A model generated the notes under the pieces. That model saw nothing but the letters and a program-made list of their open reading frames with translations, made no database searches and was not told where the DNA came from. Below are positions 1 to 6,488 of a stretch of DNA of 64,000 bases, piece by piece (within the stretch, counting starts at the first letter, position 1; every line of letters starts with the position of its first letter). A program made the position numbers and the translations under genes. The stretch covers positions 1 through 64,000 of the forward strand of contig NZ_SGIS01000028.1 of NCBI RefSeq assembly GCF_004208535.1. The letters run 5' to 3'. The DNA is from Sphingomonas populi. GTDB lineage: Bacteria > Pseudomonadota > Alphaproteobacteria > Sphingomonadales > Sphingomonadaceae.

Positions 1-40
1 CCGCAGAAGCGTCGAAGTCGGTGCGAAGTGCGATAGGCAT
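1..40 (-). CDS. IS630-family-like transposase, N-terminus only (cut by window edge)
   Basis: Reading leftward from an ATG at 40, the first 13 residues are MPIALRTDFDASA and the frame is still open at the window edge. This resembles the start of IS630-type transposases of alphaproteobacteria, which commonly begin M-x-I/V-A-L-R-x-D-F/Y-D-A and go on into a helix-turn-helix. Thirteen residues are too few for a firm assignment. The gene-poor, less GC-rich stretch up to about 230 would be the terminal part of such an element plus flanking DNA, but I could not find a paired terminal repeat because the other end is outside the window. Confidence 0.42.
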   Translation of the reverse strand, partial: MPIALRTDFDASA

Positions 41-62
41 GGCAAACTCCAGTCCGTTTGCC
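41..62. repeat. Short inverted repeat upstream of the putative transposase
   Basis: GGCAAAC (41-47) and GTTTGCC (56-62) form a perfect 7-bp inverted repeat with an 8-bp loop immediately upstream of the leftward ATG at 40. It could be a leader hairpin or part of an insertion-sequence end. The rest of 63-316 shows no gene or motif that I can support; it is AT-richer than the rest of the window around 130-160. Confidence 0.4.
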
Positions 63-316
63 ATCTTGAATCAAAGCTTACCGCCGCTGGCAAGCCCTTG
101 CGAGTCACGATCATCGAGACTTGGTATGAGACTACAAAAATAATTACCTCTGCTGGCTCGTGAAGTAACGCGAAAAGGTCACTAACCTCCTTGCGACAAA
201 CCCGGTCACGGGCGTAGCCTCGCATCACCATGCCAAACCCGCCCGTCCCCGCATTACCCCGCCAGCCAGTCCATCACCGCGCCAAGGCCGCGATCGTGTT
301 CGGCCGCCGCGCGCGG

Positions 317-445
317 ATGACGGCGAGCGTCAAGGTCACCAGCGCCGGCATCGTGTCGATCGCCGTGCTGGTGTCCTCGATCCTGCTCTCCACCGCTGTA
401 CTGGTCCACACCGCCAAAGGTGCGCGACGCTCGCGGGAGGGGTGA
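317..445 (+). CDS. Possible small single-span membrane protein (42 aa)
   Basis: Starting at the ATG at 317, this frame gives a 42-residue protein with one hydrophobic stretch (residues about 8-26, from SAGIVSIAVLVSS to STAVLV) and a basic tail (KGARRSREG). An earlier in-frame ATG at 230 would add 29 residues rich in Pro, Arg and His that look non-coding. No clear ribosome binding site precedes either start. I do not recognise the family. It lies next to the putative insertion-sequence end and is followed, 3 bp later, by the stop of the convergent gene 449-688. It may be a genuine small membrane protein or a chance frame in GC-rich DNA. Confidence 0.3.
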   Translation: MTASVKVTSAGIVSIAVLVSSILLSTAVLVHTAKGARRSREG

Positions 446-448
446 CGC

Positions 449-688
449 TTACATCCAGCTACGGCCATCCGGCGTGGCGCATCCATACGGCGGCAACTGG
501 CCCGGGAACCGCTGGTGCATCGTGTGGCAGCCCCAGCTTCGCAGCGGCGCCGGCGCGTAGCCGTTGAGCGCGATGCCGACCTCGTCATATGGGCTGCTGC
601 CCATCGCGACGTACATATACCAGCGCCCGCCGAACATCACCACCGCGGCGACCAGCACGACACATACGACTTGAACGAGTTTGCGCAT
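449..688 (-). CDS. Small membrane-anchored hypothetical protein (79 aa)
   Basis: The start at 688 is chosen because an AAAAGGG element lies just upstream and the protein then opens with MRKLVQVV and a single hydrophobic segment (residues about 5-24), as expected of a signal anchor or an uncleaved signal. The remainder is a short extracytoplasmic part rich in Gly and Pro with two cysteines and several aromatic residues (RSWGCHTMHQRFPGQ, PPYGCATPDGRSWM). The two cysteines could form a disulphide in the periplasm. An upstream extension to 745 would put a charged tail before the hydrophobic segment and is unlikely. Function unknown. Convergent with the 317-445 frame. Confidence 0.55.
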   Translation of the reverse strand: MRKLVQVVCVVLVAAVVMFGGRWYMYVAMGSSPYDEVGIALNGYAPAPLRSWGCHTMHQRFPGQLPPYGCATPDGRSWM

Positions 689-781
689 TCTCGGCCCTTT
701 TGAAAAACGAGCGGGCCTGTTGCGGACACTGCGCGCGCAGATCAACGCCGATGCGGCAGGCCGAAACCTGCCGCGCCGCGC

Positions 782-2254
782 CTAGAACAGCCCCGGCACC
801 TCGCGCTGCGCGGGGGACGGCCGATCGGGCGTTACCAACGTCTGCACCGCCGGCGTCGCCACCTTCAGCGCGCCGGGGGCCGAGGCGGTGGCGGTGCTCG
901 CCGTCGCCGAGACGCGCGTGCAGCTCTTGCCCTCGAGATAGTCGAGCGAGCGGCGGATCGAGGATTCCTGCGGGTCGCCGAACTTGTGGGTGAGGTCGTC
1001 GCTCGCCGCGCAACTCGCTTCCATCGTCGAGGCGAGGCCGTTGTAGTAATTGGCATTGTGCGCGCTGTTCTGCGTGGCGAAGGCGATCACGCGCAGCCGG
1101 TCGTCGCAGGCCGCGCGGTCGAGCGCGATCTGGCCGACCGGCTTGCCATAGGTGTTGGTGCCGATCAGCGCGGCGTTGGCGTGCAGGTATGGCGGGAAGG
1201 CGTTGATGACGAGTTCGCTCGCCGAGGCGGTGCCGCCAGTGCCGATGAAGGCGATCTTGGTCGGCGAGACCGATTCCGGCTGCGGCGCGAACAGCATGGT
1301 CTCGTTCTCCACCGATTTCTCGGGCCGGAAGGTCTGATAGGCGAACACGTCGGCGGTCGAACGGTTGCCGCCGAGCAGGTTGCCGAGCACCTGCGCAGTC
1401 GAAACCAGCCCGCCGCCATTGTAGCGCAGATCGACGATCACCTCGGTGATGCCCTGCGCGCGGAACGTGGCGAAGGCGGTGCGCAACTGGTTCTCGGCGC
1501 TGGTGATGAAGGTGCGCAGGTTGACGTAGCCAACCTTGTGCCCGGCATCGTTGATCACGCTGGAACCGTAGCGGGTCGAGACCGCCGCGATGTCGTAGCT
1601 CGTCTTGGTGACCGTCACATTGCGCGTGCCGCCAGCGTCGTTCACCCGCAGCACGCGCGCAACGCCGGCATCGTCGGGGCCGAGCGCGTCGACCAGCCCG
1701 GCCTGGCCCTTCGCGGTGTAGATGCTGGTGACGGTCTGGAGGTTGGCGCTGCTCGTGCCGATCGCGAGGATCTCGGTGCCGCGATCGAGCCCGGCGGTGA
1801 GCGCGGGCGCGCCCTCGAACGCCTCGGCGATGAACAGCCGCTTGCCCGTAGAATCGAGCGCCAGCCGCACGCCGAGTCCCGCGCTCGTGCCCGAGGAGAA
1901 ATAGGCGTTCTCCTCGGCGATCGAGGTGACATAGGTGAAATAGCGGTCATGCCCCTGCGCGCGCGCCGTCGCGGTGAGACCGTCGACGTAATCGGACAGG
2001 GTCTTGTACGGCGTCGGATCGAGGCTCGCCGGCAGCGTTTCGGGAAACAGATACCATTCGTTGAGCTGCGCCGCCGCCCAGGTCTCGCGCTCGCGCAACG
2101 TGCAGCCGGCGGTGGTGGTGGGCGTCGGGGCGGGAGTCGGCGTGGGCGTCGGATTGGTCGCGACCGGGGCACTGCCGCCGCCACCGTCATCACCCCCGCA
2201 CGCCGAAAGCAAAGCCGCAACCACCAGCGCCGACACGAGCCGCCCACTTCGCAT
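782..2254 (-). CDS. S41 family C-terminal-processing-type peptidase, lipoprotein
   Basis: A 490-residue protein opening with a lipoprotein signal (MRSGRLVSALVVAALLSAC; lipobox L-S-A-C, Cys19), then a Gly/Ser and Thr-Pro linker, a PDZ-like region (about 115-215) and an S41 catalytic domain. The line YVNLRTF...VDLRYNGGG and the nucleophile stretch GTGGTASASEL place the catalytic Ser at 346; Lys371 in TYGKP is 25 residues later, the same spacing as Ser452/Lys477 of E. coli Prc. The protein is therefore expected to be an active tail-specific type protease anchored to a membrane on the periplasmic side. The start at 2254 is supported by GGGAAG upstream; the longer frame to 2368 is not. Substrate unknown. 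It appears monocistronic. Confidence 0.9.
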   Translation of the reverse strand: MRSGRLVSALVVAALLSACGGDDGGGGSAPVATNPTPTPTPAPTPTTTAGCTLRERETWAAAQLNEWYLFPETLPASLDPTPYKTLSDYVDGLTATARAQGHDRYFTYVTSIAEENAYFSSGTSAGLGVRLALDSTGKRLFIAEAFEGAPALTAGLDRGTEILAIGTSSANLQTVTSIYTAKGQAGLVDALGPDDAGVARVLRVNDAGGTRNVTVTKTSYDIAAVSTRYGSSVINDAGHKVGYVNLRTFITSAENQLRTAFATFRAQGITEVIVDLRYNGGGLVSTAQVLGNLLGGNRSTADVFAYQTFRPEKSVENETMLFAPQPESVSPTKIAFIGTGGTASASELVINAFPPYLHANAALIGTNTYGKPVGQIALDRAACDDRLRVIAFATQNSAHNANYYNGLASTMEASCAASDDLTHKFGDPQESSIRRSLDYLEGKSCTRVSATASTATASAPGALKVATPAVQTLVTPDRPSPAQREVPGLF

Positions 2255-2349
2255 GATATCTTCCCCCTGTTGCACGCAGCGTAGCGCATCGGCGCGCCAA
2301 GGGAAGGCGCCATTTCGGATGAAACGAGGCGCGCTTTTCTTGACCCGTT

Positions 2350-2389
2350 CGTGCCGAGCGAAATCCACGCCTGTCGCCCGCTCGGCACG
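2350..2389. repeat. Short CCGTTCG-family inverted repeat / possible terminator
   Basis: CGTGCCGAGCG at 2350-2360 pairs perfectly with CGCTCGGCACG at 2379-2389 (11-bp stem, 18-bp loop). It carries the CCGTTCGTGCCGAGCG sequence also present at 24485 and 26908, so it looks like a shortened copy of that family. It lies between the leftward operon ending at 2399 and the next leftward gene starting at 2254, where it could act as a transcription terminator for the upstream operon. Confidence 0.6.
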
Positions 2390-2398
2390 ACCGGATTT

Positions 2399-2710
2399 TT
2401 ACGCTTCCACGGTCAACGCCTCCAGCGTGATGCGTGCCTGTTCGCCCGTGCGCGCCACCGCGACGATGCGCAGATCGGCGACGAGGCTTTCGCGCACCGA
2501 GAGCTCGGCCTCGGGCAGATCGGCGAGCCAGCGGTCGAGCGCTGGCCCCGCCGCGCCCGTCAGCCAGAGCGTGTGGCGCGCGCCGGTGAAGGTCGCGCTC
2601 GCCCAGCGCACCCAGGTCGCGTCGGCGATCGTCACCGGGCAGCCGGCCTGCGCGGCGTTTGCGACCAGCGCGCGTTCGAGCCGCACGCCCGCGTCGGGAC
2701 CGCGGCTCAT
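2399..2710 (-). CDS. Hypothetical protein, second gene of SOS-boxed operon (103 aa)
   Basis: A 103-residue soluble protein with no signal peptide and no catalytic motif that I can name. Visible elements are an alpha-helical N-terminus (LERALVANAAQAG), then WVRWASATFTGARHTLWLTG and a C-terminal part predicted to be strand-rich (LRIVAVARTGEQARITLEALTVE). I believe related hypothetical proteins occur in other sphingomonads, but cannot verify it. Its ATG overlaps the stop of the upstream 57-residue gene (ATGA), so the two are translationally coupled. Since the only promoter-like region is the divergent 2881-2971 gap, which holds a GTTC-N7-GTTC box, it may be DNA-damage inducible. Function not assigned. 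Confidence 0.65.
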   Translation of the reverse strand: MSRGPDAGVRLERALVANAAQAGCPVTIADATWVRWASATFTGARHTLWLTGAAGPALDRWLADLPEAELSVRESLVADLRIVAVARTGEQARITLEALTVEA

Positions 2711-2880
2711 TGGCCGCGCTCGCCGATGAACGCCTCGATCCGCGCGACCATGCGCGCGCCCGGCTCGCGCCCGCGCCGCAAGTCATGGACCAGCCGCGGA
2801 TCGCGCACCGCCATCCGCCCGAACCGCGTCGGCGCCATCGCCGTCGCCTTGAGATATCGATCGATCTTGCCCAGAATCAT
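2707..2880 (-). CDS. Small helix-turn-helix-like protein (57 aa), first gene of SOS-boxed operon
   Basis: Reads MILGKIDRYLKATAMAP then TRFGRMAVRDPRLVHDLRRG, ending in EAFIGERGQ. The pattern (TRFGR-x-A-x-x-DP-x-LV-x-DL-x-x-GRE) looks like the recognition part of a Cro/CI-type helix-turn-helix, reduced to little more than the DNA-binding helices. The stop TGA overlaps the start of the following 103-residue gene. The 5' end faces the S24 regulator gene, with a 91-bp gap carrying an SOS-like box 30 bp upstream of this ATG. It could be a Cro-like antagonist of the S24 protein, or a regulator of something elsewhere; both are inference. Confidence 0.65.
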   Translation of the reverse strand: MILGKIDRYLKATAMAPTRFGRMAVRDPRLVHDLRRGREPGARMVARIEAFIGERGQ

Positions 2881-2909
2881 CACCCGTCCGCCTCCTCGAC
2901 TCGCTTGAT

Positions 2910-2924
2910 GTTCCGTTTTTGTTC
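2910..2924. promoter_or_regulatory. Putative LexA/SOS box (GTTC-N7-GTTC)
   Basis: GTTC at 2910-2913 and GTTC at 2921-2924 are separated by exactly 7 bp. This direct repeat is the known LexA binding motif of alphaproteobacteria. It sits centrally in the gap between the divergent genes at 2880 (leftward) and 2972 (rightward), where a LexA-like repressor would be expected to act. Confidence 0.6.
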
Positions 2925-2941
2925 TCGCATTTCCAACTTGT

Positions 2942-2957
2942 CTAGGAATTTTCCTAG
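2942..2957. promoter_or_regulatory. Palindromic operator-like site upstream of the S24 regulator
   Basis: CTAGGAA-TT-TTCCTAG: perfect 7-bp arms around a TT centre, 14 bp before the start of the S24-family gene. A dyad at this place is typical of an autoregulatory operator for a dimeric CI/LexA-like protein. It differs in sequence from the GTTC box 17 bp away, suggesting two distinct regulators. Confidence 0.5.
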
Positions 2958-2971
2958 GCTATGGTGAACGG

Positions 2972-3601
2972 ATGGCGCGCGACGACATTCGAGGCCGGCT
3001 GGCGGCGCTGATCGACGCGAGCGGGCACAGCTATGGCGCGTTGTCGCGGATGCTCCGGCGCAACGACGCGTACCTTCAACAATTTGTGAAGCGCGGCACG
3101 CCGCGCGTGCTGGCCGAAGCCGACCGGCGGTTGCTCGCGGCGTTCTTCCGGGTCGACGAGGCGGAGCTGGGCGGGCCGACCGCCGCGCCGCCGAGCGTGG
3201 CGATACGGCGGCTGGAGATCGAGGCGTCGGCCGGGCCGGGTGCGCTCGCCGAGGAGGATCGGGCGGGCGGCGCGGCGCATTTCGACCCGCGCCTGCTCGC
3301 GCAGCTCGGCGTGCGCCCCGGCGACGCCGCCGAGATCCGCGCGCGCGGTGATTCGATGGCGCCGCTGATCGAGGATGGCGACCTGATGCTGGTCGACGAG
3401 CGCGACCGGCGCGTGCGCGATCAGCCTGCGGTGTTCGTGATCCGGCTCGACGGGGCGCTCTTGGTCAAGCGGGTGGCGCGCGATGGCGCGATGCTGCGCA
3501 TCACCAGCGACAATCCGGCGGCGGCGGAGATTGCGGCGCAGGCGCCGGCGGCGGTCGAGGTGATCGGGCGGGTGGTGTGGCTGTCGCGGGCTTTGCGGTA
3601 G
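2972..3601 (+). CDS. S24-family (LexA/CI-like) transcriptional regulator
   Basis: 209 residues. The N-terminal third (residues about 5-60) is a compact helical XRE-like region, with GHSYGALSRMLRRNDAYLQQF as probable DNA-contacting helices. The C-terminal half is an S24 peptidase domain: Ser128 in RGDSM and Lys166 in LLVKRV form the expected Ser-Lys dyad, and an Ala-Gly pair (87-88, in ASAGPG) is placed like the self-cleavage site of LexA/CI proteins. It is thus a candidate RecA-responsive self-cleaving repressor. It is divergent from a two-gene small operon. With no phage genes nearby, it is probably a resident chromosomal regulator. LexA itself has a different N-terminus, so this is not lexA. 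Confidence 0.85.
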   Translation: MARDDIRGRLAALIDASGHSYGALSRMLRRNDAYLQQFVKRGTPRVLAEADRRLLAAFFRVDEAELGGPTAAPPSVAIRRLEIEASAGPGALAEEDRAGGAAHFDPRLLAQLGVRPGDAAEIRARGDSMAPLIEDGDLMLVDERDRRVRDQPAVFVIRLDGALLVKRVARDGAMLRITSDNPAAAEIAAQAPAAVEVIGRVVWLSRALR

Positions 3602-3631
3602 CGGCTGGAGAGCGTGACGACATCACTTCCG

Positions 3632-3778
3632 CCGTTCGTGCTGAGTAGGGATCGAGTAGAGCCAAAGGCCCGTATCGAGAGCACGTATCGAAGCACAGGT
3701 GGTCGCGCGGTGCCTGTCCTTCGATACACTACCTCGATACGCCCTTCGGGCTACTCGGCAGTTACTCAGGACGAACGG
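3632..3778. repeat. Intergenic CCGTTCG-family repeat, long form
   Basis: Bounded by CCGTTCGTGCTGAGTAG and CTACTCGG...CTCAGGACGAACGG. Internal pieces (GATCGAGTAG, GGCCCGTATCGAGAG, TATCGAAGCACAGG) recur nearly identically at 35597-35770. It fills most of the 232-bp gap between the S24 gene and the leftward gene ending at 3834, and contains several nested inverted repeats. Non-coding. Confidence 0.7.
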
Positions 3779-3833
3779 AGTGGGGTTTGAGCGGTTCGCC
3801 CCATCGTCACCCCGGACTGTCCGCGTGGCCGCG

Positions 3834-4001
3834 CTACCGCCGCCGGTCGATCAGCCAGATCGCGATCGCCATGCCGGTGCCCGCGCCGAAGCCGAGCAAC
3901 AGGCCCTTGCTGGGTTCGCCGAGGAACAGGCCGGCGACCGCGCCGCCGATCGCGCCGATCGCGATGAGGACACCGCCGGCGGCTGGGGATTTGCTTGCCA
4001 T
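3834..4001 (-). CDS. Small glycine-rich two-span membrane protein (55 aa)
   Basis: From the ATG at 4001 the protein reads MASKSPAAGGVLIAIGAIGGAVAG, continues through LFLGEPSKG and ends LLLGFGAGTGMAIAIWLIDRRR. Two hydrophobic stretches (residues about 9-27 and 32-51) are separated by a short charged loop, so it should be a hairpin membrane protein with a basic cytoplasmic tail. The Gly-x-x-x-Gly patterns in both helices suggest tight helix packing. The frame remains open upstream to 4127, but that part is Arg/Pro rich and unlikely to be translated. Function unknown. Confidence 0.6.
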   Translation of the reverse strand: MASKSPAAGGVLIAIGAIGGAVAGLFLGEPSKGLLLGFGAGTGMAIAIWLIDRRR

Positions 4002-4172
4002 GCCACCGGCTCTGCCATGTCCCGCTGCCGGACGCCAGCGTCCCGTGGCGGGACGGGTGGCACGCGCCGTTCCACAAGCGTTTACCACCGTGCGCCGCAG
4101 CGCGGGCGGCGATGCTGGTCGTGGCATGATCCGTGTTTACCTCTCGCCCAAGCGATTTGCGGAGAATTTGGA

Positions 4173-4385
4173 ATGGCCTGTATGCCGTGGCTGGGGCATC
4201 GCAGCGAGGTTGCCGATGCGACCACGCTGATCGCCGCGTTCGGCGACGACGCGGGGTTCGAGGCGGCGGCGCGCGCCGACCGCAGCCGCGATCTCGGCAA
4301 CCATATCCACTTTTGCCGCTGGCGGCAGATCGAGCGGCTGATCGTGCTGATGTCAGCCGGGGCGGCGATCGGCACGGTGCAGTGA
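4173..4385 (+). CDS. Conserved-looking small protein (70 aa)
   Basis: Start at 4173 is favoured by GGAGAA 9 bp upstream. The protein begins MACMPWLGHRSEVADATTLI, then AAFGDDAGFEAAARADRSRD, LGNHIHFCRWRQIERLI and a short hydrophobic end. The central part, with its acidic/basic alternation and the NHIHFCRWRQ segment, resembles small uncharacterised proteins that I associate with sphingomonads. His, Cys and Trp residues are unusually dense for 70 residues. It is soluble or loosely membrane-associated. Function unknown. It stands alone between the small membrane protein and tamA. Confidence 0.6.
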   Translation: MACMPWLGHRSEVADATTLIAAFGDDAGFEAAARADRSRDLGNHIHFCRWRQIERLIVLMSAGAAIGTVQ

Positions 4386-4487
4386 CCGGGTTTCGCCGAG
4401 GCACGGGCCGTAGCGTGCATTGATCGCGGTTGAGCGGGGACGATAAACGCTTGTTGGCCGGGCGCTGGCCGGGCTAGGACGACAGGC

Positions 4488-6488
4488 ATGACGTTGTCGC
4501 TTGGGCAGCGGGGCGCGGCGTATGGCGCCGCCGCGGTTTTGCTGGTGCTTGCCTGCCCGATGGCCCGCGCGCAGCAACCGGCTGCGCCAGCGCCGGAGCC
4601 GCCTGCCCCCCAACCACCTGTAAACGGGCCACCTGTAAAAGAGCCGCCGCTCGATCCGCAGTCGCCGCTGGCGCCGCTGCCGGGGCTTGGCGTCGACTGG
4701 CCCGATCTCGGCGCGCCGGGCACCGCCGCACCCGCCAAGGCGCAGGCGGCAAGCGGCGACACGCGCTACAGCTTCCGTATCGACGGGATCGACGCGGTCA
4801 CCTCGCCGTTGCTCCACCAGCGTTTCGAGCAGCTCTCGACGCTCAAGACCAACGAGGGCCAGCCCGCCAACGCGGCGCAACTCGACCGGCGCGCGCGCGA
4901 GGATGCCGCTTTGCTCACCGGGCTGCTGCGCGCCGAGGGCTATTATGACGCGAGCGTCGCCACGCGCATCGACCCCGGCAGCGGCCGTCTGCAGGTGGTG
5001 CTCGATGCCGCGCCGGGCGCGCTCTACACGTTCGGCGGGGTGCAGGTGACCGGGCTCGACGCGACCGGGGACAAGGCGGCTGCGCTGCGCGCGGCGTTTG
5101 GCGTCAAGACCGGCGATCCGGTCAACGCCGATACGATCGCGGGCGGCGAGGCGAAATTGCGCACCACGATCGGCCATCGCGGCTTCCCGTTCGCGGTGGT
5201 CGGCGAGCCCGAGATCGTGGTCGATCATGCCGCGCATACCGCGACGCTGGCGATGACGGTCGCGCCCGGCACCGCGCGGCGGTTCGGCACGATCATCGTG
5301 CCGACGACCAAGGGCAAGCACGTCTTCAGCGCACACCATATCGCCGAGATCGCGCGCTTCACGCCGGGCAAGCCGTTCGACGATGTCGCGCTCGCCGATC
5401 TGCGCCGCGCGCTGATCCAGACATCCCTGGTGTCGAGCGTCACGATCAAGCCGGTGCCGGCGAGCGACCCCGATCTGGTCGACATCCTCGTCGCGACCGA
5501 GCCGGCACCGCCGCGCACGATCGCCGGCGAACTCGGCTATGGCACCGGCGAGGGCGCGCGCGCGGAGGTGAGCTGGACGCACCGCAACCTGTTCCCGCCC
5601 GAAGGCGCGCTGATCCTGCGCGGTGTGCTCGGCACACAGGAACAGCTTGCCGGCGCGACCTACCGCCGCAACAATTTCCACGGGCGCGACCGCGTGCTGA
5701 CGATTCAGGCGACCGCTTCCAACCTCAAACGCACCGCTTACGAGGCCAAATCGGTGTCGCTGACGAGCAGCCTGGAGCGGCAGACCAACATCTTCTTCCA
5801 GAAGAAATGGACGTGGTCGGTCGGCACCGAACTGACCGCATCGGACGAGCGCGACGTGATCCTCTCGACCGGCGCGCCACGGCGGCAGACCTATTTCATC
5901 GGCGCGCTGCCGACGACGCTGAGCTATGACGGATCGGACGATCTGCTCAACCCGACGCGCGGGTTCCGGCTGGCCGGGCGGTTCTCCCCCGAAGTGTCGC
6001 TGGAAAAGAACGTGTTCGGCTATGCGCGGATCCAGTTCGATGCGAGCGCGTACAAGCGGGCCGCCAAGGGCGTGGTGGTGGCGGGACGAATCCGGCTCGG
6101 CACGATCGCGGGCGCGCCGCGCGATGCGATCGCGCCGTCGCGGCGGTTCTATTCGGGCGGCGGCGCATCGGTGCGCGGCTATGGCTATCAGGATATCGGC
6201 CCGCGCGACCCCAATAACGATCCGATCGGCGGGCGATCGCTGAGCGAATTCTCGCTGGAAGCGCGGATCAAGACGTTCGGCGCGTTCGGGGTGGTGCCGT
6301 TCTTCGACGGCGGCAACATCTACACCACGCCGCTGCCGAAATTCTCAGGGTTCCGCTACGGCGCTGGGCTCGGCGTGCGCTATTATTCGAACTTCGGGCC
6401 GATCCGCATCGATGTCGGCACGCCCGTAAACCCGCAGAAGGGCGATCCGCGCGTCGCGGTCTATGTCTCGCTGGGGCAGGCGTTTTGA
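4488..6488 (+). CDS. tamA: TamA, outer-membrane Omp85-family translocation and assembly protein
   Basis: 666 residues. A signal peptide (about 1-29, ending ARA before QQ) is followed by a Pro-rich linker, POTRA-type repeats (about 90-330) and a C-terminal BamA/TamA barrel (about 345-666). Recognisable points are the RGYGYQDIGP stretch typical of Omp85 loop 6 ((V/I)RG-x motif) and the terminal phenylalanine of LGQAF, the signal for insertion by the Bam complex. TamA works with TamB to move lipids or assemble proteins across the periplasm into the outer membrane. The stop overlaps the start of the next gene, which is a TamB, so the assignment to TamA rather than another Omp85 member is strong. 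Confidence 0.93.
   Translation: MTLSLGQRGAAYGAAAVLLVLACPMARAQQPAAPAPEPPAPQPPVNGPPVKEPPLDPQSPLAPLPGLGVDWPDLGAPGTAAPAKAQAASGDTRYSFRIDGIDAVTSPLLHQRFEQLSTLKTNEGQPANAAQLDRRAREDAALLTGLLRAEGYYDASVATRIDPGSGRLQVVLDAAPGALYTFGGVQVTGLDATGDKAAALRAAFGVKTGDPVNADTIAGGEAKLRTTIGHRGFPFAVVGEPEIVVDHAAHTATLAMTVAPGTARRFGTIIVPTTKGKHVFSAHHIAEIARFTPGKPFDDVALADLRRALIQTSLVSSVTIKPVPASDPDLVDILVATEPAPPRTIAGELGYGTGEGARAEVSWTHRNLFPPEGALILRGVLGTQEQLAGATYRRNNFHGRDRVLTIQATASNLKRTAYEAKSVSLTSSLERQTNIFFQKKWTWSVGTELTASDERDVILSTGAPRRQTYFIGALPTTLSYDGSDDLLNPTRGFRLAGRFSPEVSLEKNVFGYARIQFDASAYKRAAKGVVVAGRIRLGTIAGAPRDAIAPSRRFYSGGGASVRGYGYQDIGPRDPNNDPIGGRSLSEFSLEARIKTFGAFGVVPFFDGGNIYTTPLPKFSGFRYGAGLGVRYYSNFGPIRIDVGTPVNPQKGDPRVAVYVSLGQAF

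Noticed and set aside
2399..3601. Prophage remnant
   Set aside because: An S24 repressor and HTH-like small protein suggest a lysogeny switch, but no integrase, structural, lysis or replication genes are seen on either side.
2972..3601. lexA itself
   Set aside because: Its C-terminal domain is S24, but the N-terminal region is not the winged-helix of LexA and the length and context differ.
3699..4172. N-terminal extension of the small gene 4173-4385
   Set aside because: Begins inside a repeat element and its translation has no resemblance to a structured protein; GGAGAA supports the later start.
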